The position numbers and the translations under genes are program-made. A DNA stretch of 64,000 nucleotides from Lederbergia galactosidilytica (lineage in GTDB: Bacteria; Bacillota; Bacilli; Bacillales; Bacillaceae_C): positions 62,001-126,000 of the forward strand of contig NZ_JAGGKH010000003.1 of the NCBI RefSeq assembly GCF_017873565.1. The letters are read 5' to 3'. Positions 1 through 9,400 of the stretch are shown here, piece after piece. The first letter of the stretch is position 1. Every line of letters starts with the position of its first letter. The notes below the pieces were generated by a model. That model worked only from the letters and a program-made list of their open reading frames with translations. It did not search any database and was not told where the DNA came from.

Positions 1-536
1 TAGCATTAAAAGAATATGGCACTGTAGATATTTTAGTGAATAACGCAGGGATTATGGATAACTTTGTGCCGGCTGCTAATGTGACAGATGAATTATGGGA
101 ACGTGTTATGTCCATTAATACAACAGGTGTGATGCGAGCGATCCGTAAAGTATTGCCTATTTTTCAAGAAAAGCAAAGTGGAGTGATTATTAATAATGCT
201 TCCATTGGAGGTCTTTATGGGTCAAGAGCTGGTGCTGCCTACACCGCATCGAAGCATGCTGTCATTGGCTTAACGAAAAATGTTGCTTTTCAATATGCAG
301 AATTCGGTATTCGTTGTAATGCAATTGCTCCAGGTGGAGTTGAAACAAATATCGGCTCAACAATAAATAATCCAGATCCATTTGGAATGAAGAAGGCAAT
401 GAGTGGAGCCGAATTCAACCCGAAAAATGGGAAGCCAGAAGAAATTGCTACCATTGCTCTTTTCCTTGGTTCACGTGATTCAGACTTTGTAAATGGTGTA
501 GTAATTACAGCTGATGGTGGTTGGACGGCTTATTAA
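1..536 (+). CDS. SDR family NAD(P)-dependent oxidoreductase (5' end cut by the window)
   Basis: This is the C-terminal two thirds of a classical short-chain dehydrogenase/reductase, a cytosolic Rossmann-fold enzyme. The frame is open from base 3, so the real start and the N-terminal glycine-rich cofactor loop lie outside the window; the GTG at position 36 is an internal valine. Visible SDR motifs in order are NNAG, the catalytic serine in NNASIGG, the YxxxK catalytic pair in YTASKHAV, the PGGVETN loop after it, and a C-terminal FVNGVVITADGGW that is typical of FabG/glucose-dehydrogenase-like members. The substrate cannot be told from the sequence. A hairpin terminator follows about 125 bases downstream. 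Confidence 0.9.
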   Translation, partial: ALKEYGTVDILVNNAGIMDNFVPAANVTDELWERVMSINTTGVMRAIRKVLPIFQEKQSGVIINNASIGGLYGSRAGAAYTASKHAVIGLTKNVAFQYAEFGIRCNAIAPGGVETNIGSTINNPDPFGMKKAMSGAEFNPKNGKPEEIATIALFLGSRDSDFVNGVVITADGGWTAY

Positions 537-660
537 AAAAGCAATCAGTCAAAATGTGGCGCGAAGACTTTATTTAAATTAGCGGGGGATAGGCTTCTTA
601 TCTACAGACGAGTAGTTGGCTATGATGAAAGAATAATGATTTATAGAAAAACCAAAAGCA

Positions 661-703
661 AAAGCATGCAATCTGATGGGGTAATCATCGGATTGCATGC
701 TTT
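661..703. terminator. Hairpin terminator between the convergent SDR and MgtC genes
   Basis: An 18-base arm (AAAGCATGCAATCTGATG) pairs with CATCGGATTGCATGCTTT across a short loop, with one G-T wobble. It sits between two converging genes, and its A-rich and T-rich flanks allow use in both directions. Confidence 0.7.
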
Positions 704-734
704 ATGAGGAAGAAATAAGTAAATTTGGACGGAT

Positions 735-1406
735 TTACTGAAAGGTAATGGCTGTGACACCATTCAATTTATATAGTAGTTGAGTAATTTGATTGTCTTC
801 TAAATGAGTCTTAGATTGTATTTTTAGTTCTAATACATACTTAGTCGTATTATCAAGGTTTTCCATTCTAACTCGGTAATCTTTAATTGAAAATTTATGA
901 AGGGTAAGATTTTCGATGATCATTTTGATGCTTTCTGTTGAAAGGCAATCAACTGATAATTGGTACGATTTAGGGATTGCAAATTTGAAGATGCGATTTA
1001 GTAATTCTAACCCAACGAGAATTAAGATGGTGCCGAAGATGCCTAGTGCATACATCCCAGCACCGATCGCCATACCAATCCCAGCTGTTGCCCAAATTCC
1101 AGCTGCTGTAGTTAATCCATAAATGGAACGGCGCTGGACAAGAATCATTCCGGCTCCTAAAAATCCAACACCACTTACAATTTGAGCGGCAACACGACTC
1201 GGATCAAGGCCAATCCCTTCTTCATGTAAAATGTCATTGAAAGCATACTTTGAAATAATCATCATGACAGCGCTTCCTAATGCGACCAAAAAATGAGTTC
1301 GTAATCCAGCTTCTTTGAATCTTTTTTCTCTCTCAAGCCCAACGATTGCTCCTAATACCCCCGCTACCAAAACACGGATAAAAAATTCAAAGTTGCCAAG
1401 AATCAT
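735..1406 (-). CDS. MgtC/SapB family membrane protein
   Basis: An integral membrane protein of the MgtC/SapB (YhiD) family. The N-terminal ~140 residues hold about four or five hydrophobic segments with the family's typical GLEREKRFKEAGLRTHFLVALGSA stretch and a GAGMI..GLTTAAGIWATAGIG pattern. The C-terminal ~80 residues look like the small soluble ACT-like domain found in many family members. MgtC of Salmonella is linked to Mg2+ starvation and ATP synthase control; the role of this Bacillus-type homologue is not known. The start at 1406 was chosen over the longer frame (to 1460) because GGGGAGG stands just upstream of that ATG. It is a stand-alone gene converging on the SDR gene. Confidence 0.85.
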   Translation of the reverse strand: MILGNFEFFIRVLVAGVLGAIVGLEREKRFKEAGLRTHFLVALGSAVMMIISKYAFNDILHEEGIGLDPSRVAAQIVSGVGFLGAGMILVQRRSIYGLTTAAGIWATAGIGMAIGAGMYALGIFGTILILVGLELLNRIFKFAIPKSYQLSVDCLSTESIKMIIENLTLHKFSIKDYRVRMENLDNTTKYVLELKIQSKTHLEDNQITQLLYKLNGVTAITFQ

Positions 1407-1593
1407 CGTTCCTCCCCTTTTCCGAAGTAGAATAATAAGAGAATAGAACAATGATAGCAAAATGATGTTTGTCTGAAAAGATGAATTACAAAATTGTTAA
1501 AAGGTCATTCCTAATTCCACATAAATATAAACTCGAATGTGAAGAAAGATTGACAAATGCTAGAATTGCCAGATTTCATAAGGGGTGAGAGCA

Positions 1594-1621
1594 TTGACTT
1601 CGATGGATATAGTGTTATAAT
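1594..1621 (+). promoter_or_regulatory. Sigma-A-type promoter for yclNOP
   Basis: TTGACT (1594-1599) and TATAAT (1616-1621) are separated by 16 bases. Transcription would start near 1628, directly before the Fur-like site, so a bound repressor would block the start region. Confidence 0.65.
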
Positions 1622-1634
1622 GTAATTGATTCAT

Positions 1635-1649
1635 TGATAATGATTTTCA
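1635..1649. promoter_or_regulatory. Fur box
   Basis: TGATAATGATTTTCA matches the Bacillus Fur 7-1-7 consensus TGATAATNATTATCA at all but one fixed position. It overlaps the transcription start region of yclNOP, which indicates iron-dependent repression of the importer. Confidence 0.8.
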
Positions 1650-1687
1650 ATGAGAATAAAGAAAATTTGGCTGGATCGGAGTTTCCT

Positions 1688-2638
1688 ATGAAAACGTGGT
1701 ACTTGGTTGTCGCCTTAATTTTGGCGTCTTTTATTTCGTTATTTGTTGGGGTAAGTGATATCACACCTCAGGATCTGATAAATTTTCAATCAGAAGAAAC
1801 TCAAATATTTTTAATTAGTCGGGTACCAAGACTTGTTTCTATATTATTAGCTGGTGCCGGAATGAGTATTGCTGGTTTGATTATGCAACAATTGAGTCGA
1901 AATAAATTTGTTTCGCCAACAACGGCAGGCACATTAGATGCAACAAGACTAGGTATTCTTGTTTCAATGCTTCTATTTGCAAATGCCTCTACATTTGAGA
2001 AAATGCTTGTTGCCTTTATCTTCGCGCTTGGTGGAACTTTATTATTTATGCAAATATTAGATCGAATTAAGTTTAAAGATGCAATTTTCATACCACTTGT
2101 AGGTCTGATGTTTGGAAATATTTTATCATCTATTACAACCTTCTTTGCTTATAAGGCAGATGTGATTCAAAATATGTCTTCTTGGCTACAAGGTGATTTC
2201 TCGATGATTCTTAAGGGCAGATATGAGCTCTTATATATTAGTATTCCTGTTTTAATTATTGCTTATTTCTTTGCTAACCGTTTTACAGTGGCAGGAATGG
2301 GAGAAGACTTTGCAAAAAACTTAGGTCTTCCTTATAAGCGGATTGTCAATATTGGATTAATCCTCGTTGCATTGATTACGGTCACAGTTGTGCTAACGGT
2401 TGGAACAATTCCATTTTTAGGATTAATCATCCCTAATATTATTTCCATTATGAAAGGCGACCATATTAGAAAAACATTGCCGCACACAGCATTGCTAGGG
2501 GCTATTTTCCTCCTTGTCTGCGATATATTGGGACGTGTGCTTATCTACCCATATGAAATTTCCATTAGTTTGATGGTTGGGGTCATTGGTAGTGGCATAT
2601 TCTTATATTTGCTATTCCGGAGGAAAGCTTATGCGTAA
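1688..2638 (+). CDS. yclN: Iron-siderophore ABC transporter permease YclN
   Basis: One of two FecCD/BtuC-type permease subunits of an iron(III)-siderophore importer in the cytoplasmic membrane. It matches B. subtilis YclN closely along its length, for example SRNKFVSPTTAGT near the N-terminus, SSWLQGDFS in the middle and the C-terminal RRKAYA. B. subtilis YclNOPQ imports petrobactin. The open frame reaches back to a TTG at 1634, but that start would lie inside the Fur box; the ATG at 1688, with GGAG about six bases before it, is preferred and gives 316 residues with a membrane segment at once. It overlaps yclO by eight bases. Confidence 0.9.
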   Translation: MKTWYLVVALILASFISLFVGVSDITPQDLINFQSEETQIFLISRVPRLVSILLAGAGMSIAGLIMQQLSRNKFVSPTTAGTLDATRLGILVSMLLFANASTFEKMLVAFIFALGGTLLFMQILDRIKFKDAIFIPLVGLMFGNILSSITTFFAYKADVIQNMSSWLQGDFSMILKGRYELLYISIPVLIIAYFFANRFTVAGMGEDFAKNLGLPYKRIVNIGLILVALITVTVVLTVGTIPFLGLIIPNIISIMKGDHIRKTLPHTALLGAIFLLVCDILGRVLIYPYEISISLMVGVIGSGIFLYLLFRRKAYA

Positions 2639-3581
2639 TTCAGTAAAAATCAGTATTCTTGTGCTGGTCGCTGCAGGATGCTGTGGACTTTATTTATTCC
2701 ATAATCTAAATGGTAGCTTCGATTATGCTTTGCCGAAAAGAACGATTAAAATAGCAGCCATGGTTATTACAGGCATCGCTATAGCATATTCAACAGTTGT
2801 TTTTCAGACGATTACTCATAATCGTATTTTAACGCCGAGCATTATGGGATTAGATTCCCTCTATCTGCTTATACAAACATTTGCTATCTTCTTTTTAGGT
2901 TCTGATCATATTACGATTGTGAATAAACAGGTAAACTTTTTATTATCTGTGACTGCCATGATTATTTTTGCTTTATTGTTGTTTAAATTTTTATTTAAAA
3001 AAGGTCAGCAATCGGTTTATTTCCTACTTTTAGTCGGAATTATTGTTGGAACATTCTTTCAAAGTATTTCGACGTTTTTACAAGTATTAATTGATCCTAA
3101 TGAATTCCAAATGGTTCAAGATAAGATGTTTGCAAGTTTCAATAATGTTAATGGAGATTTAGTTTGGTTATCATTTTTCTTTGTAGGAGCAATCCTACTA
3201 ATTGGTTGGAGAAACTTGCCATATCTAGATGTACTATCACTTGGCCGTGATGTGGCAATTAATTTAGGTGTATCTTATGATCGAATTGTTAAACAAATGC
3301 TCGTAATTGTAGCAATATTGATTTCTATTTCCACAGCTTTAGTCGGCCCAATTACCTTTTTTGGTTTAATTGTCGCGAATTTGGCTTATCAGTTCTTCAA
3401 AACATATAAACATAGCGTGTTAATCACGGGTGCATCGATTATGAGTGTGGTTGCTTTAGTTGGTGGACAATGGGTCGTCGAAAGAGTCTTCACGTTTACG
3501 ACAACGTTAAGTGTTATTATTAACTTTATCGGTGGAGTGTATTTCATTTATTTATTGTTGAAGGAGAGTAGATCCGCATGA
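2631..3581 (+). CDS. yclO: Iron-siderophore ABC transporter permease YclO
   Basis: Second FecCD-type permease, expected to pair with YclN to form the transmembrane channel. The protein is almost entirely hydrophobic helices, with the family motif GRDVAINLGVSYDRIVKQ before the segment PITFFGLIVANLAYQ that lies near the ATPase-coupling loop. The ATG at 2631 follows CCGGAGG and overlaps the yclN stop, so the two genes are probably translationally coupled; a longer TTG frame from 2577 lacks a ribosome binding site. Its stop overlaps the yclP start in ATGA. Confidence 0.9.
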   Translation: MRNSVKISILVLVAAGCCGLYLFHNLNGSFDYALPKRTIKIAAMVITGIAIAYSTVVFQTITHNRILTPSIMGLDSLYLLIQTFAIFFLGSDHITIVNKQVNFLLSVTAMIIFALLLFKFLFKKGQQSVYFLLLVGIIVGTFFQSISTFLQVLIDPNEFQMVQDKMFASFNNVNGDLVWLSFFFVGAILLIGWRNLPYLDVLSLGRDVAINLGVSYDRIVKQMLVIVAILISISTALVGPITFFGLIVANLAYQFFKTYKHSVLITGASIMSVVALVGGQWVVERVFTFTTTLSVIINFIGGVYFIYLLLKESRSA

Positions 3582-4342
3582 TTCAAGTGCTAAATTTAAC
3601 GAAAATGTATGGGAAAAAACGTGTGGTAGAAGATGTAACGGTTGATATTCAACCTGGACAGATTACATCTTTCATTGGTCCGAATGGTGCTGGGAAATCT
3701 ACTTTACTATCGATGGTAAGTCGCTTGCTTGATGCGGATACTGGTGAGGTATTAGTGGATAAAAATAATGTTAAAGGCATGAAGTCAGGCGAATTCTCGA
3801 AGAAAGTATCGATCCTTAAACAATCTAATTATATGAATGTTCGTTTAACTGTTCGTGAGCTTGTTTCTTTTGGACGCTTTCCCTATTCAAAGGGACGACT
3901 AAATGATATTGATCAGAAAAAGATAGATGAAGCGATTGATTATATGGTGTTACGTGATATTGAGGATCAATATCTTGATGAATTGTCAGGTGGACAGAGA
4001 CAAAGGGCCTTTATTGCCATGGTTATTGCGCAAGATACAGATTACATTTTACTAGATGAACCATTAAATAATTTGGATATGAAACATTCAGTACAAATAA
4101 TGAAAATTTTGCGTAGGCTTGTTGATGATCTAGGGAAGACCGTTGTGATTGTTCTTCATGATATTAACTTTGCTTCTGTTTATTCTGATCGAATTGTTGC
4201 TTTGAAGAATGGTCGTGTTGTGAAAGATGGACCAACACATGAGATTATTCAATCAGAATCTTTAAAGGAAATTTATGATATGGATATCCCGATTCAACAA
4301 TTAAATAATTGCCGAATCTGTGTGTATTTTAATTCAAACTAA
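3578..4342 (+). CDS. yclP: Iron-siderophore ABC transporter ATP-binding protein YclP
   Basis: Cytosolic ATPase that powers the YclNO importer. Walker A is GPNGAGKST at residues 34-42, the signature is LSGGQRQR, Walker B is YILLDEP followed by a D-loop NNLD, and the switch histidine is in VLHDINFAS. The length (254 residues) and the C-terminal IPIQ..N.RI.VYF block match B. subtilis YclP. The start overlaps the yclO stop by four bases. The solute-binding lipoprotein (YclQ in B. subtilis, the fourth gene there) is not next; a terminator and the nitrate locus follow, so the binding protein must be encoded elsewhere or be shared with another system. Confidence 0.93.
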   Translation: MIQVLNLTKMYGKKRVVEDVTVDIQPGQITSFIGPNGAGKSTLLSMVSRLLDADTGEVLVDKNNVKGMKSGEFSKKVSILKQSNYMNVRLTVRELVSFGRFPYSKGRLNDIDQKKIDEAIDYMVLRDIEDQYLDELSGGQRQRAFIAMVIAQDTDYILLDEPLNNLDMKHSVQIMKILRRLVDDLGKTVVIVLHDINFASVYSDRIVALKNGRVVKDGPTHEIIQSESLKEIYDMDIPIQQLNNCRICVYFNSN

Positions 4343-4395
4343 AGGATACTTGGTTGGGCTTAAGAATGAGTCCGAACCATGTCATTTCTTTTTTG

Positions 4396-4442
4396 AAGGA
4401 CGTCCAATTAGTCGAAACTTCGATGATTGGACGTCCTTTTAG
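4396..4442 (+). terminator. Rho-independent terminator of yclNOP
   Basis: AAGGACGTCCAAT (4396-4408) pairs with ATTGGACGTCCTT (4426-4438), and TTT follows. It closes the iron-importer operon before the nitrate locus. Confidence 0.8.
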
Positions 4443-4589
4443 TATTGAGGAAAATAATTTCGAACCTAGTATTGCAGACATCTTATTCTAAAGAATACCT
4501 ATAAGGATTTTAAAAATAGTATGGGTATTGAGTTGTGCGAACAGATGAGGGATCTAATGACTGCTTATGTAATTAAGTTTAACTTTTTA

Positions 4590-4605
4590 TGTGAAGTATA
4601 TCACA
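4590..4605. promoter_or_regulatory. Fnr-type operator upstream of the nitrate locus
   Basis: TGTGAAGTATATCACA is a perfect TGTGA-N6-TCACA palindrome, the site recognised by the anaerobic activator Fnr of Bacillus. It lies about 175 bases before narK in an otherwise gene-free stretch (4343-4778). I could not place a convincing -10 box at the usual distance, so the exact start site is open. No fnr gene is in the window. Confidence 0.75.
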
Positions 4606-4778
4606 TAAAGTATCGAGAATTTTAATTCCCAAACAGAACTTTTTGAAAGTATTAGACAATAAATGTTGAGGTAAATGCTCTTATTTTAAAGAACAGTGGG
4701 TTCGTACACCCTTTGCAAGACATTTTCAGGTTTTACCTTCATTTATATTGGTAACTATATAGAGAGGAGGTGGGTTGG

Positions 4779-6272
4779 ATGAATTGCGGAGGTAGACAAT
4801 TAACCTTACAGACAGGTAGTCTGGTTGCAGGATTTATGGTCTGGGTTATTCTTTCCTCGTTAATGCCTTTTATTAGTGTCGATATCCCTTTGTCAACTGG
4901 ACAAATGGCTTGGGTAACAGCTGTTCCAGTTATATTAGGATCCTTATTAAGGGTTCCGATTGGGTTTTGGACTAATCGATTTGGAGCACGCTTTTTGTTT
5001 TTTATTAGTTTTTTAGTTTTAATTGTGCCGATTTATTATATTAGCATCGCTAATACGCTAGTTGATTTAATTATTGGTGGCTTATTTATCGGTGTCGGTG
5101 GTGCGATTTTTTCCATTGGTGTCACTTCCCTTCCTAAATATTATGAAAAGGGAAAACATGGCTTTATTAATGGTGTATATGGAATGGGAAATATCGGAAC
5201 AGCCATTACTAGCTTTGCGGCTCCCGTACTTGCTAATCAATTTGGTTGGCGAAAAACAGTCTTGTTTTATGTCATATTGATGCTCTTATTTGCGTTACTA
5301 AACTTTGTGCTCGGTGATCGTAAGGAACCTAAGGTTAACGTTTCAATGGTTGAACAGATCGGTAGCGTCTACAAAAGTTCTAAGCTTTGGTTTTTAAGCT
5401 TGTTTTATTTTATTACTTTTGGCTCGTTTGTTGCTTTCACTATTTATTTACCTAATTTTTTAGTGGATCATTTTGCTCTAGAAAAAGTAGATGCTGGTCT
5501 TAGAACGGCTGGATTCATCGTATTAGCTACATTATTGCGACCAGTTGGTGGTTGGTTAGGGGATAAGTTTAACTCTTTTAAAATTTTAGCGATCGTATTT
5601 GCTGGCCTTACATTTGCGGGCTTTTTGCTTTCTTTTACTCCCTCATTGGCGATTTACACGATTGGCTGTTTAGGAGTAGCGATCTGCGCTGGAATTGGGA
5701 ACGGAACTATTTTTAAACTTGTTCCATTATACTTTTCCCAGCAAGCAGGGATTGTAAATGGAATTGTTGCAATGATGGGAGGATTAGGTGGCTTTTTTCC
5801 ACCCTTAATTCTCACAACTCTATTTAGTATGACTGGCCATTATGCCATTGGTTTTATGGCCCTGTCTGAATTTTCACTTGCCAGCTTAATCCTTGTCTTA
5901 TGGATGTACCATCAAGATCGCCTTTATATCGCGGATAATGTGCTAGAAAATACAGCTTCTGGTATGATGCTGACAACGACAGACGGAAAAATTATTCGTG
6001 TGAATCCAGCCTTTACAGAGGTAACAGGATACTCTTCTGAAGAAGCTATTGGTCAAACACCGAAAATCCTCCATTCAGGGAAACATGGTGAAGAATTTTA
6101 TCAAGCGATGTGGGAACGCATACAAGAGCGAGGTTATTGGAGCGGAGAAATTTGGAATAAACGAAAAAATGGAGAAGTGTATAAAGAATCTCTTACCATT
6201 AGTTCCGTAAAAAACGAAGTCGGCGATACTGAGTATTATGCAGGGATGTTTAATGAATTAACGAATCGGTAA
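4779..6272 (+). CDS. narK: NarK-type nitrate/nitrite MFS transporter with C-terminal PAS domain
   Basis: Residues 1 to about 385 form an MFS transporter of the nitrate/nitrite porter family: about 11-12 membrane segments, the loop GFWTNRFGAR after helix 2, the NarK-like pattern GVYGMGNIGTAITSFAAP and the second glycine-rich stretch GIVNGIVAMMGGLGGFFPP. Residues ~387-497 are a PAS sensory domain with the typical VNPAFTEVTGYSSEEAIGQ core and an EIWNKRKNGE segment common in PAS boxes of diguanylate cyclases and NifL-like sensors. The ordinary NarK of B. subtilis ends after the transporter part. The ATG at 4779 is chosen because AGGAGG ends eight bases before it. Upstream is an Fnr box and downstream is narG, so it probably imports nitrate or exports nitrite for the reductase. 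Confidence 0.88.
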   Translation: MNCGGRQLTLQTGSLVAGFMVWVILSSLMPFISVDIPLSTGQMAWVTAVPVILGSLLRVPIGFWTNRFGARFLFFISFLVLIVPIYYISIANTLVDLIIGGLFIGVGGAIFSIGVTSLPKYYEKGKHGFINGVYGMGNIGTAITSFAAPVLANQFGWRKTVLFYVILMLLFALLNFVLGDRKEPKVNVSMVEQIGSVYKSSKLWFLSLFYFITFGSFVAFTIYLPNFLVDHFALEKVDAGLRTAGFIVLATLLRPVGGWLGDKFNSFKILAIVFAGLTFAGFLLSFTPSLAIYTIGCLGVAICAGIGNGTIFKLVPLYFSQQAGIVNGIVAMMGGLGGFFPPLILTTLFSMTGHYAIGFMALSEFSLASLILVLWMYHQDRLYIADNVLENTASGMMLTTTDGKIIRVNPAFTEVTGYSSEEAIGQTPKILHSGKHGEEFYQAMWERIQERGYWSGEIWNKRKNGEVYKESLTISSVKNEVGDTEYYAGMFNELTNR

Positions 6273-6471
6273 ATGGCCGCGGAAATTCTAATATAGAAAT
6301 GAATGGAACAGTGAAATAGCATGGGCAAGCTTACCCTAAGCGACTTTTCCAATCTCATTCTCCTTCTTAAGTATGTGGATTATTAAATGTTCCGTTTAAT
6401 TGGAAAAAAGTAGGGGAAAATAGGAAAAAGATGCCGAGTATACCCAAAATTTTGCGGAAAGGAAGTTGAAG

Positions 6472-9400
6472 ATGGCCAATATTTCAAAATCCTCAAACCC
6501 ATTTTGGAAAAAGTTGAAGTTTTTCGGTCAGACTTATGAGAAGACAGATCAAAGTGCTGTCCAGCCTTTTGACCGTGGGTCTGAACGAATTTATCGCCGA
6601 CGCTGGCAACATGATAAGGTGGTAAGAACCACACATGGGGTGAATTGTACGGGATCATGCAGCTGGCGGGTTCATGTAAAGGATGGGATCATCACCTGGG
6701 AAATGCAACAGATTGATTATCCTTCAACAGGACCTGATATGCCGGAATTTGAACCACGTGGTTGTCAACGGGGTGCAAGCTTTTCGTGGTATACATATAG
6801 TCCTTTACGGATTCGTTATCCTTATATTAGAGGTTCATTGCTTAAACTTTGGCATGAGGCTTTAGCTGAAACGAAAGATCCGGTTGCTGCCTGGCGTAGT
6901 ATTGTCGAGGATGAAGAAAAAGCAACAAGATTTAAACGGTCGAGAGGAAAAGGTGGGTTAGTACGGGCCAACTGGGACGAAGTAAACACCTTAATTTCGG
7001 CTGCCTTAATTCACTCTATTCAGGAATATGGACCTGATCGGATTTTTGGATTTTCACCGATTCCTGCTATGTCGATGGTCAGTTATGCGGCTGGTGGCAG
7101 ATTTTTAAGTTTGTTGGGTGGTTCGCTTTTAAGTTTCTATGATTGGTATGCCGATTTACCTAATTCCTCTCCGCAAGTTTGGGGGGATCAGACAGATGTC
7201 CCAGAAAGCTCGGATTGGTTTAACTCAAGTTACATTATCGCTTGGGGATCTAATATACCGCAGACAAGAACTCCTGATTCTCATTTTTACGTAGAATCGC
7301 GCTATCGAGGCACAAAAGTGGTAGCAGTTGCCCCAGATTATGCGGAATACGTCAAGTTTGCGGATAATTGGCTTCCAGTAAAAGTCGGTATGGATGGGGC
7401 GTTGGCTATGGCAATGACCCATGTTATTTTAAAAGAGTTTTATGTTGATCAGCAAGTAGACTTTTTTACAGACTATATTAAAAGATACACAGATATGCCC
7501 TTCATGATTACCCTGAAGAAAAAAGATGGTCACTTTGTTGGGGATAAATTTTTACGTGCCAGTGACTTAGGAATGGACGTTGATCAAGCAGAATGGAAGC
7601 CTGTATTATTGGATCAAAAGACAGGGCGTTTTGCTAGTCCCAATGGAACAATTGGTCATCGTTGGGAAAATGAAAAGGGCAAATGGAATTTGAAGTTGGA
7701 AGACCGTGACAATGAATTAGGGGAGATAGAGCCTGAGCTAAGTCTACTGGGTAAAGAGGATGAGACAGTTATGGGTTTGTTCCCTTATTTCGGTGAGGAG
7801 CAAGAAGGTGTCTTAAAACGCGGTTTACCTGTGAAAAAGATCGAAATCGAAGGTGAACAAGTCTATATTACAACTGTCTTCGATTTAATGATGGCGAATT
7901 GTGCAGTAGATCGAGGCTTACCGGGTGATTACCCGAAAAGCTATACCGAAGATATTCCTTATACACCTGCATGGCAGGAAAAGCTAACAGGTGTTGATCA
8001 GAAACAAGTGGCCCAAATAGCAAGAGAATTTGCACAAAATGCGATTGATTCAGAAGGTAGGTCTATGATTATCATGGGAGCGGGAATCAATCATTGGTAT
8101 CATTCTGATACCATTTATCGTGCAATTCTAAACCTTGTGATGTTAACTGGGTGCGAAGGTCGGAATGGTGGGGGCTGGGCTCATTATGTTGGGCAAGAAA
8201 AGGTTCGTCCTTTAGAAGGCTGGGGCGCAATTGCCATGGCAAGAGATTGGGGCGGTCCCCCGCGATTAATGAATGGTACGAGTTTTTTCTATTTTGCTAC
8301 TGAACAATGGCGTTATGAAGATCAGCGAATGGAAAATTTAAAATCTCCTTTAGTAGAAAAAAGCAAATACAACCATCCTGGTGATTACAATGTATTGGCT
8401 GCAAGACTTGGTTGGTTGCCTAGTTACCCACAATTTAATAAAAACCCGATTGAATTAGGCGCAGAGAGCGAAGGTTCTAATGAAAAACTTCAGGAGAAAT
8501 TTGTGGAACAACTTAAAAGTGACGAGCTCAAGTTTGCTGTTGAAAATCCAGAAAATCAGCGTTCTTTTCCAAAGGTATTATTTGTTTGGCGGGCGAATTT
8601 GATTGGAAGTTCAGCCAAAGGGCATGAGTACTTTTTGAAGCATCTGTTAGGAACACATGAAGGAACATTAAGTACTGAAAATGAAGAAGAGGCGACAGAG
8701 GAAATTAATTGGGTGGAAAAGATTCCCGAAGGCAAGCTTGATTTAATGGTTAGTGCTGATTTCAGAATGTGTAGTACAGGTTTATATTCGGATATTATTT
8801 TACCTGCCGCAACTTGGTATGAAAAGTTTGATCTTTCAAGTACTGATATGCATCCTTTCGTACATCCATTTAACCCAGCTATTACCCCTCCGTGGGAAGC
8901 GAAATCAGACTGGGAGGCATTTCGAAATTTAGCACAGCGCTTTTCAGAAATGGCCAAGCATTACTTTGATGGGCCTGTCCAAGATGTTGTGACAACACCA
9001 TTTGGTAAAGATTCACCAGGTGAAATCAGCCAAAAATACGGCCATATTCCCGATTGGAAACATGGTGAGTTTGAGCCTACGCCAGGGCTGAATTTACCAA
9101 ATATACAGATTGTTGAGAGGGATTACACTAAGATTTTTGATAAATACATCACACTTGGGCCTAATGTAAAACAGGCATTAGGTGCTCACGGTGTTTCCTT
9201 TCAGGGGAAAGAAGAATACGAAAAATTATTTAAAATGTTAGGTCCCTCTAAGCACTCGAAGGATTTTAAGGATCAACCAAATTTGTATACAGATCGAAAT
9301 GCAGCTGAAGCTATGCTCACTCTCTCCAGTGCGACAAATGGTAGTCTCGCCATGAAGGCATGGGATGTTATGGAAAAACAAACAGGACAAGAATTAAAAG

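Noticed and set aside
6300-6471. Second Fnr site before narG
   Set aside because: No TGTGA-N6-TCACA match was found between narK and narG.
8556-8957. 133-codon minus-strand ORF within narG
   Set aside because: Shadow of the highly conserved narG coding frame; no ribosome binding site or family.
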